From contig NZ_CP109444.1 in assembly GCF_036227225.1 (NCBI RefSeq), forward strand, positions 8,041,501 through 8,105,500: a stretch of 64,000 nucleotides of DNA. Direction: 5' to 3'. This DNA comes from Streptomyces sp. NBC_01478 (GTDB taxonomy: Bacteria; Actinomycetota; Actinomycetes; Streptomycetales; Streptomycetaceae). A program made the translations under genes and the position numbers. Positions 10,066 to 19,417 of the stretch are shown here, piece by piece (within the stretch, counting starts at the first letter, position 1; each line of letters starts with the position of its first letter). The notes under the pieces are model-generated. The model searched no databases. It was not told the origin of the DNA and saw nothing but the letters and a program-made list of their open reading frames with translations.

Positions 10066-11568
10066 ATGACGGACCACAGCAGCATCATCCGGCTCACCGC
10101 CGCCGAGACCGCCGCGAACATCGCGTCCGGCGTCCTCACGGCCGTCGAGGTCACCGAGGCCCACCTCGCCCGTATCGAGGAGGTCGACGCGAAGGTGCAC
10201 GCCTTCCTGCACGTCGACCGCGAGGGCGCCCTCGCGCAGGCCCGCGCCGTCGACGCGAAGCGGGCCAGGGGCGAGCAGCTCGGCCCGCTCGCCGGCGTCC
10301 CGCTCGCGCTCAAGGACATCTTCACCACCGAGGGCATCCCGACCACGGTCGGTTCCAAGATCCTCGAGGGCTGGATCCCGCCGTACGACGCGACGGTCAC
10401 CAAGCGGCTGAAGGCCGCCGACGTGGTCATCCTCGGCAAGACCAACATGGACGAGTTCGCCATGGGGTCCTCCACCGAGAACAGCGCGTACGGGCCGACC
10501 GGCAACCCCTGGGATCTGACCAAGATCCCCGGCGGCTCCGGTGGCGGTTCCTCCGCCGCGCTCGCCTCCTTCCAGGCGCCGCTCGCGATCGGCACCGACA
10601 CCGGCGGCTCGATCCGCCAGCCGGCCGCCGTCACCGGCACGGTCGGCGTCAAGCCGACGTACGGCGCGGTCTCCCGCTACGGCATGGTCGCCTTCTCCAG
10701 CTCCCTGGACCAGGGCGGCCCGTGCGCCCGTACGGTCCTGGACGCGGCGCTGCTGCACGAGGTCATCGCCGGACACGACCCGCTCGACTCGACGTCCATC
10801 GACGCCCCGGTCCCGCCGGTCGTCGAGGCCGCCCGCAACGGCAGCGTGCAGGGCATGCGCGTCGGCGTCGTCAAGCAGTTCCGCGGCGAGGGCTACCAGG
10901 CCGGCGTCATCCAGCGCTTCGACGAGGCCGTGGCCGTACTGAAGGAACTGGGCGCCGAGATCGTCGAGTTGGACTGCCCGTCCTTCGACCTCGCCCTGTC
11001 GGCGTACTACCTCATCGCGCCCTCCGAGTGCTCCTCCAACCTCGCCCGCTTCGACGGCCTGCGCTACGGCCTCCGTACCGGCGACGACGGCACCCACTCG
11101 GCCGAAGAGGTCACCTCGATCACCCGTGAGGCGGGCTTCGGCCCCGAGGTGAAGCGCCGCATCATGCTCGGGACGTACGCGCTGAGCTCCGGCTACTACG
11201 ACGCGTACTACGGCAGCGCCCAGAAGGTCCGTACGCTCATCACCCGCGACTTCGAGAAGTCGTTCGAGAGCGTCGACGTGATCGTGTCGCCGACGACGCC
11301 GACCACCGCCTTCCCGATCGGCGAGCGTGCCGACGACCCGATGGCGATGTACCTCGCGGACCTGTGCACCATCCCGACCAACCTGGCGGGCAACTCGGCC
11401 ATGTCGCTGCCCTGCGGCCTCGCGCCCGAGGACGGCCTCCCGGTCGGGCTGCAGATCATCGCCCCGGCGCTGAAGGACGACCGGCTTTACAAGGTCGGCG
11501 CCGCCGTAGAGGCCGCCTTCGTGGAAAAGTGGGGCCACCCGCTGCTTGAGGAGGCACCGTCGCTGTGA
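10066..11568 (+). CDS. gatA: aminoacyl-tRNA amidotransferase subunit A
   Basis: A 500-residue amidase-signature enzyme that releases ammonia from glutamine for the transamidation of mischarged tRNA. The catalytic triad is visible as K83 (ALKDIF), cis-Ser S158 ([14 protein letters not shown]) and nucleophile S182 ([12 protein letters not shown]). Full length for GatA. It starts five bases after gatC, and its stop overlaps the next small gene by four bases (GTGA). Confidence 0.97.
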   Translation: MTDHSSIIRLTAAETAANIASGVLTAVEVTEAHLARIEEVDAKVHAFLHVDREGALAQARAVDAKRARGEQLGPLAGVPLALKDIFTTEGIPTTVGSKILEGWIPPYDATVTKRLKAADVVILGKTNMDEFAMGSSTENSAYGPTGNPWDLTKIPGGSGGGSSAALASFQAPLAIGTDTGGSIRQPAAVTGTVGVKPTYGAVSRYGMVAFSSSLDQGGPCARTVLDAALLHEVIAGHDPLDSTSIDAPVPPVVEAARNGSVQGMRVGVVKQFRGEGYQAGVIQRFDEAVAVLKELGAEIVELDCPSFDLALSAYYLIAPSECSSNLARFDGLRYGLRTGDDGTHSAEEVTSITREAGFGPEVKRRIMLGTYALSSGYYDAYYGSAQKVRTLITRDFEKSFESVDVIVSPTTPTTAFPIGERADDPMAMYLADLCTIPTNLAGNSAMSLPCGLAPEDGLPVGLQIIAPALKDDRLYKVGAAVEAAFVEKWGHPLLEEAPSL

Positions 11569-11807
11569 GCAATGCACTGTCGAAGGCCAAGGGCTTCAAG
11601 AAGTCCAAGTCCGGCACGTACGTGTCGATGGCCACCACCGCGTTCGGCGCGCTGGGTGTCGCCAAGCAGATCAAGAAGGCGCGCACCGAGCACGACACGC
11701 TCCGTCTGATCGACGCCACGGTGTCCGCCGTCGCGCTCGTCACCGGCTTCGCCATCCTGTACCGCGAGCTGAAGCGGCTGGGCGACGACGACGTCCTGCT
11801 GGGCTGA
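11565..11807 (+). CDS. small hypothetical protein between gatA and gatB
   Basis: An 80-residue basic protein with one probable membrane helix near residues 47-64 ([17 protein letters not shown]) after a lysine-rich start ([12 protein letters not shown]). Its GTG overlaps the gatA stop and it ends 15 bases before gatB, so it is an integral member of the operon. I do not recognise a domain. It could be a membrane-associated protein carried with the gat operon in streptomycetes; any role in tRNA amidation is speculation. Confidence 0.75.
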   Translation: MSNALSKAKGFKKSKSGTYVSMATTAFGALGVAKQIKKARTEHDTLRLIDATVSAVALVTGFAILYRELKRLGDDDVLLG

Positions 11808-11822
11808 GAGGGAAAGTTCACC

Positions 11823-13337
11823 GTGACCACCACGACCGACCTGGAGTCGTACGAGGACGCTCTCGCGTCGTACGACCCCGTCATGGGCCTTGAGGTCCAT
11901 GTCGAACTCGGCACCAAGACCAAGATGTTCTGCGGCTGTTCGACCGAACTGGGCGCCGAACCGAACTCGCAGACCTGCCCGACCTGCCTCGGCATGCCCG
12001 GCGCGCTCCCGGTCGTCAACGCGATCGGCGTCGAGTCCGCGATCAAGATCGGCCTCGCGCTGAACTGCGAGATCGCCGAGTGGTGCCGCTTCGCCCGGAA
12101 GAACTACTTCTATCCGGACATGCCGAAGAACTTCCAGACCTCCCAGTACGACGAGCCGATCGCCTTCAACGGCTATCTGGACGTCCAGTTGGAGGACGGC
12201 GAGACCTTCCGGGTGCAGATCGAGCGCGCCCACATGGAGGAGGACACCGGCAAGTCGCTGCACGTCGGCGGCGCGACGGGCCGTATCCACGGCGCCTCGC
12301 ACTCGCTGCTCGACTACAACCGCGCCGGCATCCCGCTCATCGAGATCGTCACCAAGCCGATCGAGGGTGCGGGGGAGCGCGCTCCCGAGGTCGCGAAGGC
12401 GTACGTCGCCGAGCTGCGCGAGCTGATCCGGGCGCTCGGTGTCTCCGAGGCCCGCATGGAGCAGGGGCAGATGCGCTGCGACGTGAACCTGTCGCTGCGT
12501 CCGCACGGCCGCGAGAAGTTCGGCACCCGCAGCGAGACGAAGAACGTCAACTCGCTGCGCTCCGTGGAGCGTGCCGCCCGCTACGAGATCCAGCGCCACG
12601 CCGCGGTGCTGAACTCCGGCGGCACGATCATCCAGGAGACCCGCCACTTCCACGAGGACACCGGGTCGACGACCTCGGGCCGCGTGAAGGAGGAGGCGGA
12701 GGACTACCGGTACTTCCCCGAGCCGGACCTCGTTCCGGTGGCCCCCTCGCGCGAGTGGGTCGAGGAGATCCGCGCCGAGCTGCCCGAGCAGCCGCTGGCC
12801 CGCCGCAACCGGCTGAGCGAGGAGTGGGGGATCACCGCGTTCGACATGCAGTCGATCCTCAACGCCGGTGCCATCGACTCGATCGTCGCGACGATCGACG
12901 CCGGTGCCGACGCGGCCTCCGCGCGCAAGTGGTGGATGGGTGAACTGGCGCGCAGCGCCAACGAGTCCGGCAAGGCGCTCGACGAGCTGCCCATCACGCC
13001 GGAGCAGGTCGCCCGCGTCACCGCGCTGGTCAACTCCGGTGACCTGAACGACAAGTTGGCCCGCCAGGTCATCGAAGGCGTCCTCGCCGGCGAGGGCACC
13101 CCGGACGAGGTCGTCGAGAAGCGCGGTCTGAAGGTCGTCTCCGACGACGGCGCCCTCACCACCGCCGTCCAGGAGGCCATCGCCGGCAACCCGGGCATCG
13201 CCGACAAGATCCGCGGCGGCAAGGTCGCGGCGGCCGGCGCCCTGGTCGGCGCGGTCATGAAGGCCACCCGCGGCCAGGCCGACGCGGCCCGCGTCAAGGA
13301 GCTCATCCTGGAGCAACTGGGCGTCAGCGAAGGCTGA
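11823..13337 (+). CDS. gatB: aminoacyl-tRNA amidotransferase subunit B
   Basis: A 504-residue GatB, the kinase and transferase subunit that phosphorylates the mischarged amino acid and swaps in ammonia. The opening [19 protein letters not shown] and the cysteine pairs CGC and CPTC within residues 40-60 form the zinc site. Conserved stretches [23 protein letters not shown] and [15 protein letters not shown] [11 protein letters not shown] follow, then the C-terminal helical YqeY-like tail that binds tRNA. GTG start with GAGAGGGAAAG upstream. Last gene of the gat operon, followed by a strong terminator. Confidence 0.97.
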   Translation: MTTTTDLESYEDALASYDPVMGLEVHVELGTKTKMFCGCSTELGAEPNSQTCPTCLGMPGALPVVNAIGVESAIKIGLALNCEIAEWCRFARKNYFYPDMPKNFQTSQYDEPIAFNGYLDVQLEDGETFRVQIERAHMEEDTGKSLHVGGATGRIHGASHSLLDYNRAGIPLIEIVTKPIEGAGERAPEVAKAYVAELRELIRALGVSEARMEQGQMRCDVNLSLRPHGREKFGTRSETKNVNSLRSVERAARYEIQRHAAVLNSGGTIIQETRHFHEDTGSTTSGRVKEEAEDYRYFPEPDLVPVAPSREWVEEIRAELPEQPLARRNRLSEEWGITAFDMQSILNAGAIDSIVATIDAGADAASARKWWMGELARSANESGKALDELPITPEQVARVTALVNSGDLNDKLARQVIEGVLAGEGTPDEVVEKRGLKVVSDDGALTTAVQEAIAGNPGIADKIRGGKVAAAGALVGAVMKATRGQADAARVKELILEQLGVSEG

Positions 13338-13354
13338 GCCGGTACGCCCCGGCG

Positions 13355-13387
13355 AACGGCCCCGGAGACACGGTCTCCGGGGCCGTT
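13355..13387. terminator. terminator after gatB
   Basis: A 14-base perfect stem, AACGGCCCCGGAGA with TCTCCGGGGCCGTT, closes a five-base loop 18 bases after the gatB stop, followed by CCCGTTTTCCCG. It sits between the convergent gatB and methyltransferase genes and can act on both strands. Confidence 0.85.
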
Positions 13388-13399
13388 CCCGTTTTCCCG

Positions 13400-14197
13400 T
13401 TACACCACCCGGCGGCCCACGACCCGGGCGAAGCCGAGGAGTTGCCCCTGGTCGGCCTTCACCAGTTCCACCGACTCACGGGCCATCCGCGCCATCCACT
13501 CGTAGGGACTCTCCTCGGCGCACACCTCGCTCCACAGCAGCCAGTCCTTCCAGCCGTCGGGCAGCCAGTCGGCGGCCTCGACCTCCACGGTCCCGCCGCG
13601 CGTCCAGTGGCGGCGCCACCAGGCGGGGGAGTGGAAGGCCCAGAAACCGGGGTCCCAGAAGGACTTCAGATGCTCCGGCGCTTCGTCGCCCGCCAACTCC
13701 TCCCGGAGCGCGGGCATGACGACGCCGATCCGGCCCCCGGGCTTCAACAACCGTGTCAGCGTGGGCAGATACAGGTCGGCGGTGCCGAAGTACTGGTAGG
13801 CGTCGATCGACACGATCGCGTCGAACGTGCCCTCCGCGAAGGGCAGGTCGTGCGCCTCCACATGCATGGGCAGCACGCGGTCCGCGACGCCCGCCTCGGC
13901 GATCCGTACGGCGTTCTCGTCGGGCTTCACCCACAGGTCGGCGGCGGTGACCTGGAGGTCGTACTCCTTGGCGAGGAAGACGGAGGTCATGGCGCGCCCG
14001 CAGCCCAGGTCGAGCACGCGCGCGCCGGGGCGCAGGGTGTCGAGGCCGAGGGCGGGTGCCAGCCATTCCAGCAGCCACAGCGCGTGCGGGCCCATCTGGT
14101 TCTCGATGGTCCAGCGGGCGTCGTAGGTGTTGCTGCGCGGGTAGCGGGGGTGGGTCAGACGGTCGGTCAGGCGGACGTTCGGTTCGGTGTCGGGCAT
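13400..14197 (-). CDS. SAM-dependent methyltransferase
   Basis: A 265-residue class I methyltransferase. The SAM-binding motif VLDLGCGRAMTS is near residue 70, followed by motif II AADLWVKPD and motif post-I DAIVSIDAYQYFG. Tyrosine- and tryptophan-rich C-terminal segments (WDPGFWAFHSPAWWRRHW) probably shape the substrate pocket. The ubiE/cyclopropane-synthase-like architecture does not reveal the substrate. ATG 14197 (MPDTEP) was preferred over the longer frame to 14278, which runs into the divergent gene's promoter. Confidence 0.8.
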   Translation of the reverse strand: MPDTEPNVRLTDRLTHPRYPRSNTYDARWTIENQMGPHALWLLEWLAPALGLDTLRPGARVLDLGCGRAMTSVFLAKEYDLQVTAADLWVKPDENAVRIAEAGVADRVLPMHVEAHDLPFAEGTFDAIVSIDAYQYFGTADLYLPTLTRLLKPGGRIGVVMPALREELAGDEAPEHLKSFWDPGFWAFHSPAWWRRHWTRGGTVEVEAADWLPDGWKDWLLWSEVCAEESPYEWMARMARESVELVKADQGQLLGFARVVGRRVV

Positions 14198-14338
14198 CGG
14201 TGAACGGGCTCCTCCGGTTCTGCGTAGCTCCCTGTGGGAGAGCAACGAGATTGTGGAGGACGTCCGTTGGCCGCGCACCAGGTTTCTCAGGCGGAGGCGC
14301 TACGCTCGCCCGCCATGGACGGACGCGGAGATTCCGAG

Positions 14339-14617
14339 ATGTCCGAATCGGACGATTTCGATGATCTGGCACTGGACGCGCGGCGGGCCCGCTGGACGGC
14401 GGTCCTGACCGGAGCCGTGCTGGCCCTGGCCGGTGTGGCCGCGGCGGCGCTGAGGGCCACCGGTTCCGCACCGGTGCTCGTCCCGGCCGCCTATGCCGTG
14501 GGTGCGGCGCTGTGCGCGCTCGCGGCGGTCCTGGGGTCCAGGGGTCGTACCAGACGGGCGCTTTGGCTGCTGGTCGTCGGCGCGATGGTGATGGCGCTGG
14601 GGGACCAGTTCGACTGA
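14339..14617 (+). CDS. small two-helix membrane protein
   Basis: A 92-residue protein with an acidic start (SESDDFDDLALD), then hydrophobic segments near residues 17-35 (AVLTGAVLALAGVAAAAL), 42-60 and 70-88, suggesting two to three membrane helices. No family recognised. ATG 14339 has GCGGAG eight bases upstream; an in-frame ATG at 14315 is the alternative. Divergent from the methyltransferase gene. Confidence 0.6.
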   Translation: MSESDDFDDLALDARRARWTAVLTGAVLALAGVAAAALRATGSAPVLVPAAYAVGAALCALAAVLGSRGRTRRALWLLVVGAMVMALGDQFD

Positions 14618-14823
14618 GGCACCGGGCGGGGTGACAGAGTCGCCGTTACTGTCCTGTGATCTGGCTCCCACTCTCGTGATGAAGCCCGTGAACGTCATGG
14701 ACGATCACTTTCGGCTGCGAGAGTGGGCCGCGTATCGCTCATGCGTTCTTTGCGGGCTGTTCATCCTTCGGACGATGTTTCCCGGTCAAAGATCCACAAT
14801 TCGCCATCCCCGGGAGCACGTTC

Positions 14824-17067
14824 GTGGCAGCCCTCGCCCGCTGGTGTGTTCGGCACCGCCTCGCCGCCGTCCTGCTGTGGCTCCTCGCGTTCGGCGGGGT
14901 CACCGCGGCCGCCGCGGTCGCCGGCTCGGCGTACTCGAACGACTACGAAGCCCCCGGTACGGAGTCGGGCCGTGCGACGCGGTTGCTCAAGGAGGGGTTT
15001 CCGGGTCTCGGCGGCGACAGCGACACCGTGGTCTGGCGCACCTCACCCGGTTCCGTCCGCGCCGCCGACGTCGAACAGACCATGACCGACGCCCTGGACA
15101 GGATCGCGAGCCTGCCCGGGGTCGCCTCCGTGGTCAGCCCCTACGACGGGCAGGGCACCGGCCGGATCAGCGCCGACGGGCGGACCGCGTACGCCACCGT
15201 CACCTTCGCTCACCAGGCCGAGGGCATCGACAAGTCCGAGGCGCAGGCGGTCGTCCGTGCCGCCAAGGCCGTCGAGACCGACGGACTCCAGGTCGAACTG
15301 GGCGGCGGCGCCATCGCGCTCACCGAGTCGTCGAGCGGGCACACCGCCGAGATCGTCGGGGTCGCCGTCGCGGCTCTCGTGCTGTTCCTCGCCTTCGGAT
15401 CGCTCGCCGCCTCGCTGCTGCCCATCGGCACCGCCCTGGTGAGCGTCGGCACCGCGTACGCGGCGATCGTGCTCCTGGGGCACGCGATGACCGTCGCCGA
15501 CTTCGCGCCCATGCTCGGCATGCTGATCGGGCTCGGTGTCGGCATCGACTACGCGCTGTTCATCGTGACCCGGCACCGGCGCGGGCTGAAACGCGGACTG
15601 TCCGTCACGGAGGCGGTCACCAACGCGGTCGTCACCACCGGGCGCGCGGTCGTCTTCGCGGGCGCCACCGTGTGCATCGCCCTCCTGGGGATGCTGATCC
15701 TGCGGCTCGGCTTCCTCAACGGGGTAGCGATCGCCGCCTCGTTGACGGTGGTGCTCACCGTCGCGGCCTCCGTGACGCTCCTCCCGGCCCTGCTGTCCTT
15801 CATCGGCCCGCGCGCCCTCAGCCGCCGCGAACGCCGCCGACTGGCGGAGCACGGGCCCCAGCCGGAGCTGCCCACCGGCCTCGCCGCCCGCTGGTCCGCG
15901 TTCGTCGAGCGCCACCCGAAACTCCTCGGCGCCCTCGCCCTGGTCGTCATCACCGTCCTCGCGCTGCCCACGCTCGCGCTCCACCTGGGCACCTCCGACC
16001 AGGGCAACGACCCCCAGTCGTCGACCACCCGCCAGGCCTACGACCTCCTCGCGGAGGGCTTCGGCCCCGGCGTCAACGGCCCCCTCACCCTCGTCACGAA
16101 GATCGACGGCGCCGAGGACAGGCTCACCCTCGACAACCTCGACGCCACCCTGCGCACCACCGACGGCATCGCCTCCGTGACCCCGGTGACCTACGACGCC
16201 GGCGGCTCCACCGGGTACTTCTCGGTCGTCCCGGACTCGGCACCGCAGTCCCAGAAGACCAGCGACCTCGTCGACCGGCTGCGCACCGAGGTACTGCCAA
16301 GGGCCGAGACGGGCACCTCGCTCGACATCCACGTCGGCGGGGTGACGGCGAGCTACGACGACTTCGCGGACGTCATCGTCGGCAAGCTCCCGCTGTTCGT
16401 CGGGGTCGTCATCTCGCTCGGCTGTGTGCTGCTCCTGCTCGCCTTCCGGTCGATCGGCATCCCGCTCAAGGCCGCGGCGATGAACGTCGCCGCCGTGGCA
16501 GCCGCCTTCGGAGTCGTCGTCGCGATCTTCCAGTGGGGCTGGGGGAGCGAGTTCCTGGGCCTCGGGCGGGCCGGGCCGATCGAGCCCTTCCTCCCCGTGA
16601 TCATGGTGTCCGTCCTCTTCGGCCTCTCGATGGACTACCAGGTCTTCCTGGTCAGCCGGATGTACGAGGAATGGCTGGAAACCGGCGACAACCGCCGGGC
16701 CGTCCGCGTCGGCCTCGCCGAGACCAGCCGGGTCATCAACTCGGCCGCCGTCATCATGATCTCGGTCTTCCTCGCCTTCGTGCTCAGCGGAGACCGCGTG
16801 ATCGCCATGTTCGGCATCGCGCTGGCGGCCGCCGTCGCCCTGGACGCCTTTGTTCTCCGTACGTTGCTGGTGCCCGCCCTCATGCACCTGCTGGGCGGCG
16901 CCAACTGGTGGCTGCCGCGCGGCCTGGACCGCGTCCTGCCCCGCATCAGCATCGAGCCCCCCGAGTGCCGCGCCGCCCATGAGAGGCTGGCCGCCGCGAC
17001 GGACGCCGAGGTGGCGGACGTCCTGGCGAAGGAGCGGGAGCAGGATGTACGCGATATCCCTGGGTGA
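14824..17067 (+). CDS. MMPL/RND family transporter
   Basis: A 747-residue exporter of the actinobacterial MMPL branch of RND transporters, which move lipids or hydrophobic compounds using the proton gradient. Two repeats of one helix, an extracytoplasmic porter domain and five more helices are visible: first half to about residue 330 with the signature GIDYALFIVTRHRRG, second half from about 365 with GLSMDYQVFLVSRMYEEW. The SDxxSxxT-like and DY residues of the proton relay in the fourth helix are kept. GTG start. The cargo is unknown. Its 3' end overlaps the next gene by 23 bases. Confidence 0.88.
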   Translation: MAALARWCVRHRLAAVLLWLLAFGGVTAAAAVAGSAYSNDYEAPGTESGRATRLLKEGFPGLGGDSDTVVWRTSPGSVRAADVEQTMTDALDRIASLPGVASVVSPYDGQGTGRISADGRTAYATVTFAHQAEGIDKSEAQAVVRAAKAVETDGLQVELGGGAIALTESSSGHTAEIVGVAVAALVLFLAFGSLAASLLPIGTALVSVGTAYAAIVLLGHAMTVADFAPMLGMLIGLGVGIDYALFIVTRHRRGLKRGLSVTEAVTNAVVTTGRAVVFAGATVCIALLGMLILRLGFLNGVAIAASLTVVLTVAASVTLLPALLSFIGPRALSRRERRRLAEHGPQPELPTGLAARWSAFVERHPKLLGALALVVITVLALPTLALHLGTSDQGNDPQSSTTRQAYDLLAEGFGPGVNGPLTLVTKIDGAEDRLTLDNLDATLRTTDGIASVTPVTYDAGGSTGYFSVVPDSAPQSQKTSDLVDRLRTEVLPRAETGTSLDIHVGGVTASYDDFADVIVGKLPLFVGVVISLGCVLLLLAFRSIGIPLKAAAMNVAAVAAAFGVVVAIFQWGWGSEFLGLGRAGPIEPFLPVIMVSVLFGLSMDYQVFLVSRMYEEWLETGDNRRAVRVGLAETSRVINSAAVIMISVFLAFVLSGDRVIAMFGIALAAAVALDAFVLRTLLVPALMHLLGGANWWLPRGLDRVLPRISIEPPECRAAHERLAAATDAEVADVLAKEREQDVRDIPG

Positions 17068-17620
17068 CGACGGGGCCGAACTGCGTCCCCTGGAGCCGTG
17101 GCACGCCGAGGAGTTCCTCGCCCACCTGGACCGCGGCCGGGAGTTCATCGGACAGTTCATCTCCTTCGGGTCCAAGGAGACGGACGTCGACTCCGCGCGG
17201 GCCATGCTCCAGCGCTACGCCGACCTGCGCGCCGCCGACAGCGCGTCCCTGCACGGCATCTGGCTGGACGGCAAGCTCGTGGGCGGGGTCCTCTTCCTGA
17301 ACTTCCACGCCGACCAGGGCAACTGCGAGGTCGGCTGCTGGCTGGAACCCGCCGCTGCCGGGCACGGACTGATCACGCGCGCGATACGGATCCTCATCGA
17401 CTTCGCGATCGAACAGCGCGGCATCCACCGGGTCGAATGGCATGCCGCCGCGGGCAATGAGAAGAGCCTGAATGTTGCCCGCCGCATGGGCATGACCAGG
17501 GACGGGATCCTCCGCCGGTCACACCCCCACGGGGGCCTGCGGCACGACATCGAGGTGTGGTCCGTGCTCGCACCCGAGTGGCGCGAGGCACGCGCGCGTG
17601 CCTCGCACGCCGATCTTTAA
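17045..17620 (+). CDS. GNAT acetyltransferase, RimJ/RimL type
   Basis: A 191-residue N-acetyltransferase. Conserved elements are LRPLEPWHAEEFLAHLDR at the start, the strand GIWLDGKLVGGVLFLNF, the acetyl-CoA loop region EPAAAGHGLITRAIRILIDF and the distal VEWHAAAGNEKSLNVARRMG motif typical of RimJ/RimL and ribosomal-protein-serine acetyltransferases. ATG 17045 lies inside the end of the MMPL gene (23-base overlap) with GGAGCAGG upstream, so the genes are probably coupled. Substrate unknown. Confidence 0.85.
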   Translation: MYAISLGDDGAELRPLEPWHAEEFLAHLDRGREFIGQFISFGSKETDVDSARAMLQRYADLRAADSASLHGIWLDGKLVGGVLFLNFHADQGNCEVGCWLEPAAAGHGLITRAIRILIDFAIEQRGIHRVEWHAAAGNEKSLNVARRMGMTRDGILRRSHPHGGLRHDIEVWSVLAPEWREARARASHADL

Positions 17621-17655
17621 GGAACTTCTCAGAAACCACCCCTACCGTGCGCACC

Positions 17656-18306
17656 ATGGGTACCAAGACTGTTGACGAGGCCGCGAACGAGGCCACCGAG
17701 GTGAAGAGCGACGCGGAGACCGTCGACGTCACCAAGACCGATGTGACGAAGGCCGATGTCACCAAGACCGACGAGGAAGTGACCGAGCAGGAAACCGCCA
17801 CCGCGGAGGCCACCGAGGCCGAGGCCGCAGCCGCCGAGGACGAGGACGACCTCTCCGAGGAGGAGTACGCGGCCGAGCTCGCGAAGCTCGGGCTGGCGGA
17901 GCCGGAGGGCTCCTCCGGCGTCGGCCAGGGTGCCGCCGCCGTGGTCTCCGCCGCGCTCGGCTTCATCTCGCTCTCCGGCGGCTGGATCGGCTCCGTCGCC
18001 GCCGCCCGCGAGACCCTCGTGGGCCAGCTCCACACCGCCTCCACCGCGAGCGTGGCCACCCAGATCAAGGAGGTCTACGGCGACGCCTGGCACACCACCG
18101 CGCTGTGGGCCGGCATCTTCGCTCTGGTCGGCGCGCTCGTGGGTGTCGCGGCCCTGGTCCGGCCCGCGTTCGGCGCCCCCGGCAAGCCGCAGGCCACCTG
18201 GATCAAGTCGGTCGCCTGGGCGGGTGTCGCGCTCGGCGTCGTAGGCCTGCTCCTGGCTGTCCTCAAGTACACCGACGTGCTGCTCAGCCTGCCGTCGGCT
18301 AGCTGA
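17656..18306 (+). CDS. membrane protein with long acidic N-terminal tail
   Basis: A 216-residue protein. Residues 1-85 are strongly acidic and low in complexity, with the repeated element VTKTD / VTKAD / VTKTD near residues 24-40 and a Glu/Asp/Ala-rich run. Residues 95-215 hold about three hydrophobic helices (AAAVVSAALGFISLSGGWIG, LWAGIFALVGALVGVAALV, VAWAGVALGVVGLLLAVL). No named family recognised. The acidic tail is expected to be cytoplasmic. ATG 17656 fits the change to clear third-position GC bias; the frame is open further upstream. Confidence 0.7.
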   Translation: MGTKTVDEAANEATEVKSDAETVDVTKTDVTKADVTKTDEEVTEQETATAEATEAEAAAAEDEDDLSEEEYAAELAKLGLAEPEGSSGVGQGAAAVVSAALGFISLSGGWIGSVAAARETLVGQLHTASTASVATQIKEVYGDAWHTTALWAGIFALVGALVGVAALVRPAFGAPGKPQATWIKSVAWAGVALGVVGLLLAVLKYTDVLLSLPSAS

Positions 18307-18334
18307 CGACCGGTTTACTTCACCGCACGTCATC

Positions 18335-18383
18335 AGGGGTCTTAGTGCCTCCGTAAGCACCTTACGGAGGCACTAAGACCCCT
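18335..18383. terminator. 23-bp perfect inverted repeat terminator
   Basis: A perfect 23-base stem (18335-18357 with 18361-18383) has only the three-base loop CAC. It begins 29 bases after the acidic-tail membrane-protein gene. The length and perfection are unusual. It is probably a strong factor-independent terminator, bidirectional in principle. Confidence 0.8.
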
Positions 18384-18515
18384 TACGCACGTCTAAGGCC
18401 CGCCCGGCTCCGCAAGATGCGGAACTCTCCCGATGTGGCGGACCCCCCTGGGAGACGAAGGTTGAGGCATCGCAGAAAGCGAAGCCCGACAACCGCCTCT
18501 TCCAAGGGACTTGAG

Positions 18516-18701
18516 ATGTACGAGTACGAACTCCACCAGATCCGTTCCGCCGAACTGCGCCGGCAGGCCGCGAACGAGCGCCTGGCCCGCGAGGCCGTGC
18601 GCGGCGCCCGCGCCGCCCGCCGCGAGCAGGCCCGCCGTGCCGCCGAGGGGGAGGTGCATAGCCAAGGCCCCCGCAGGCACCTGTTCGCCCGAGCCTCGTG
18701 A
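18516..18701 (+). CDS. small basic protein
   Basis: A 61-residue protein, MYEYELHQIRSAELRRQAAN at the start, almost entirely helical and rich in Arg, Ala and Glu (REQARRAAEGE). ATG 18516 is preceded by AAGGGACTTGAG. Small arginine-rich proteins with a YELHQ opening occur widely in Streptomyces, without known function. It could bind nucleic acid or form a coiled coil. It follows the 23-bp terminator and precedes the minisatellite. Confidence 0.6.
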   Translation: MYEYELHQIRSAELRRQAANERLAREAVRGARAARREQARRAAEGEVHSQGPRRHLFARAS

Positions 18702-18703
18702 CT

Positions 18704-19376
18704 GGCCGGGCCCGGCAGGATGGGGGCCGCGGGGTGCCGGCCGGGCAGGATGGCCGTGCGGTGCCCGCCGGGCAGGCTGGTCCTGCGGCGCCGGCTCGAC
18801 AGGACGGCCGTGCGGTGGCCGCTGGGCAGGATGGCGGCCGGGTGGTGCCGGCCGGGCAGGGTGCTCCTACGGCGCCCGCTCGGCCGGACGCGCGTAAGGC
18901 GCCCGCTCGGCAGGGTGCTCCTGCGGCGCCAGCTCGGCAGGGCGGCCGTGTGGTGCCGGCCGGGCAGCGTGGTCCTTCGGTGCCCGCCCGACAGAGCGGT
19001 TCTACGGTGTCCGCCGGGCCGGATGGTCCTACGGCGCCAGCTCGGCCGGACGCTCGTACGGCGCCCGCCGTGCAGGGTGCTCCTGCGGCGCCAGCTCGGC
19101 AGGGCGGTCGTGTGGTGCCGGCCGGGCAGCGTGGTCCTTCGGTGCCCGCCCGGCAGAGCGGTTCTGCGGTGTCCGCCGGGCAGGACGGTCCCACGGCGCC
19201 CGCTCGGCCGGACGCGCGTACGGCGCCCGCTCGGCAGGGTGCTCCTGCGGCGCCAGCTCGGCAGGGTGGTCCTGCGGTGTCCGCCGGGCAGGGTGGTCCT
19301 GCGGCGCCAGCTCGGCAGGGCGGTCCTACGGCGCTCGCCCGGCAGGGTGGCGGCGGGGTGCTCCCGGCCGGGGCCG
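18704..19376. repeat. 27-bp minisatellite with 162-bp higher-order repeat
   Basis: About 670 bp built from a degenerate 27-base unit (nine residues of the kind xGPxxPARQ when read in the LuxR frame). Six units form a 162-base higher-order repeat; copies lie at 18911-19072 and 19073-19234 and a third begins at 19235. Because the unit is a multiple of three and lacks stops, several frames on both strands stay open. It separates a 61-residue gene from the LuxR regulator. Whether it is translated is not settled. Confidence 0.85.
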
Positions 19377-19417
19377 GCCGCTCGAAAACCGGTGCCGTGT
19401 TGTCAGACCCGCGTGAC

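Noticed and set aside
18704..19376. CRISPR array
   Set aside because: The units are directly adjacent and degenerate, without unique spacers, and no cas genes are present.
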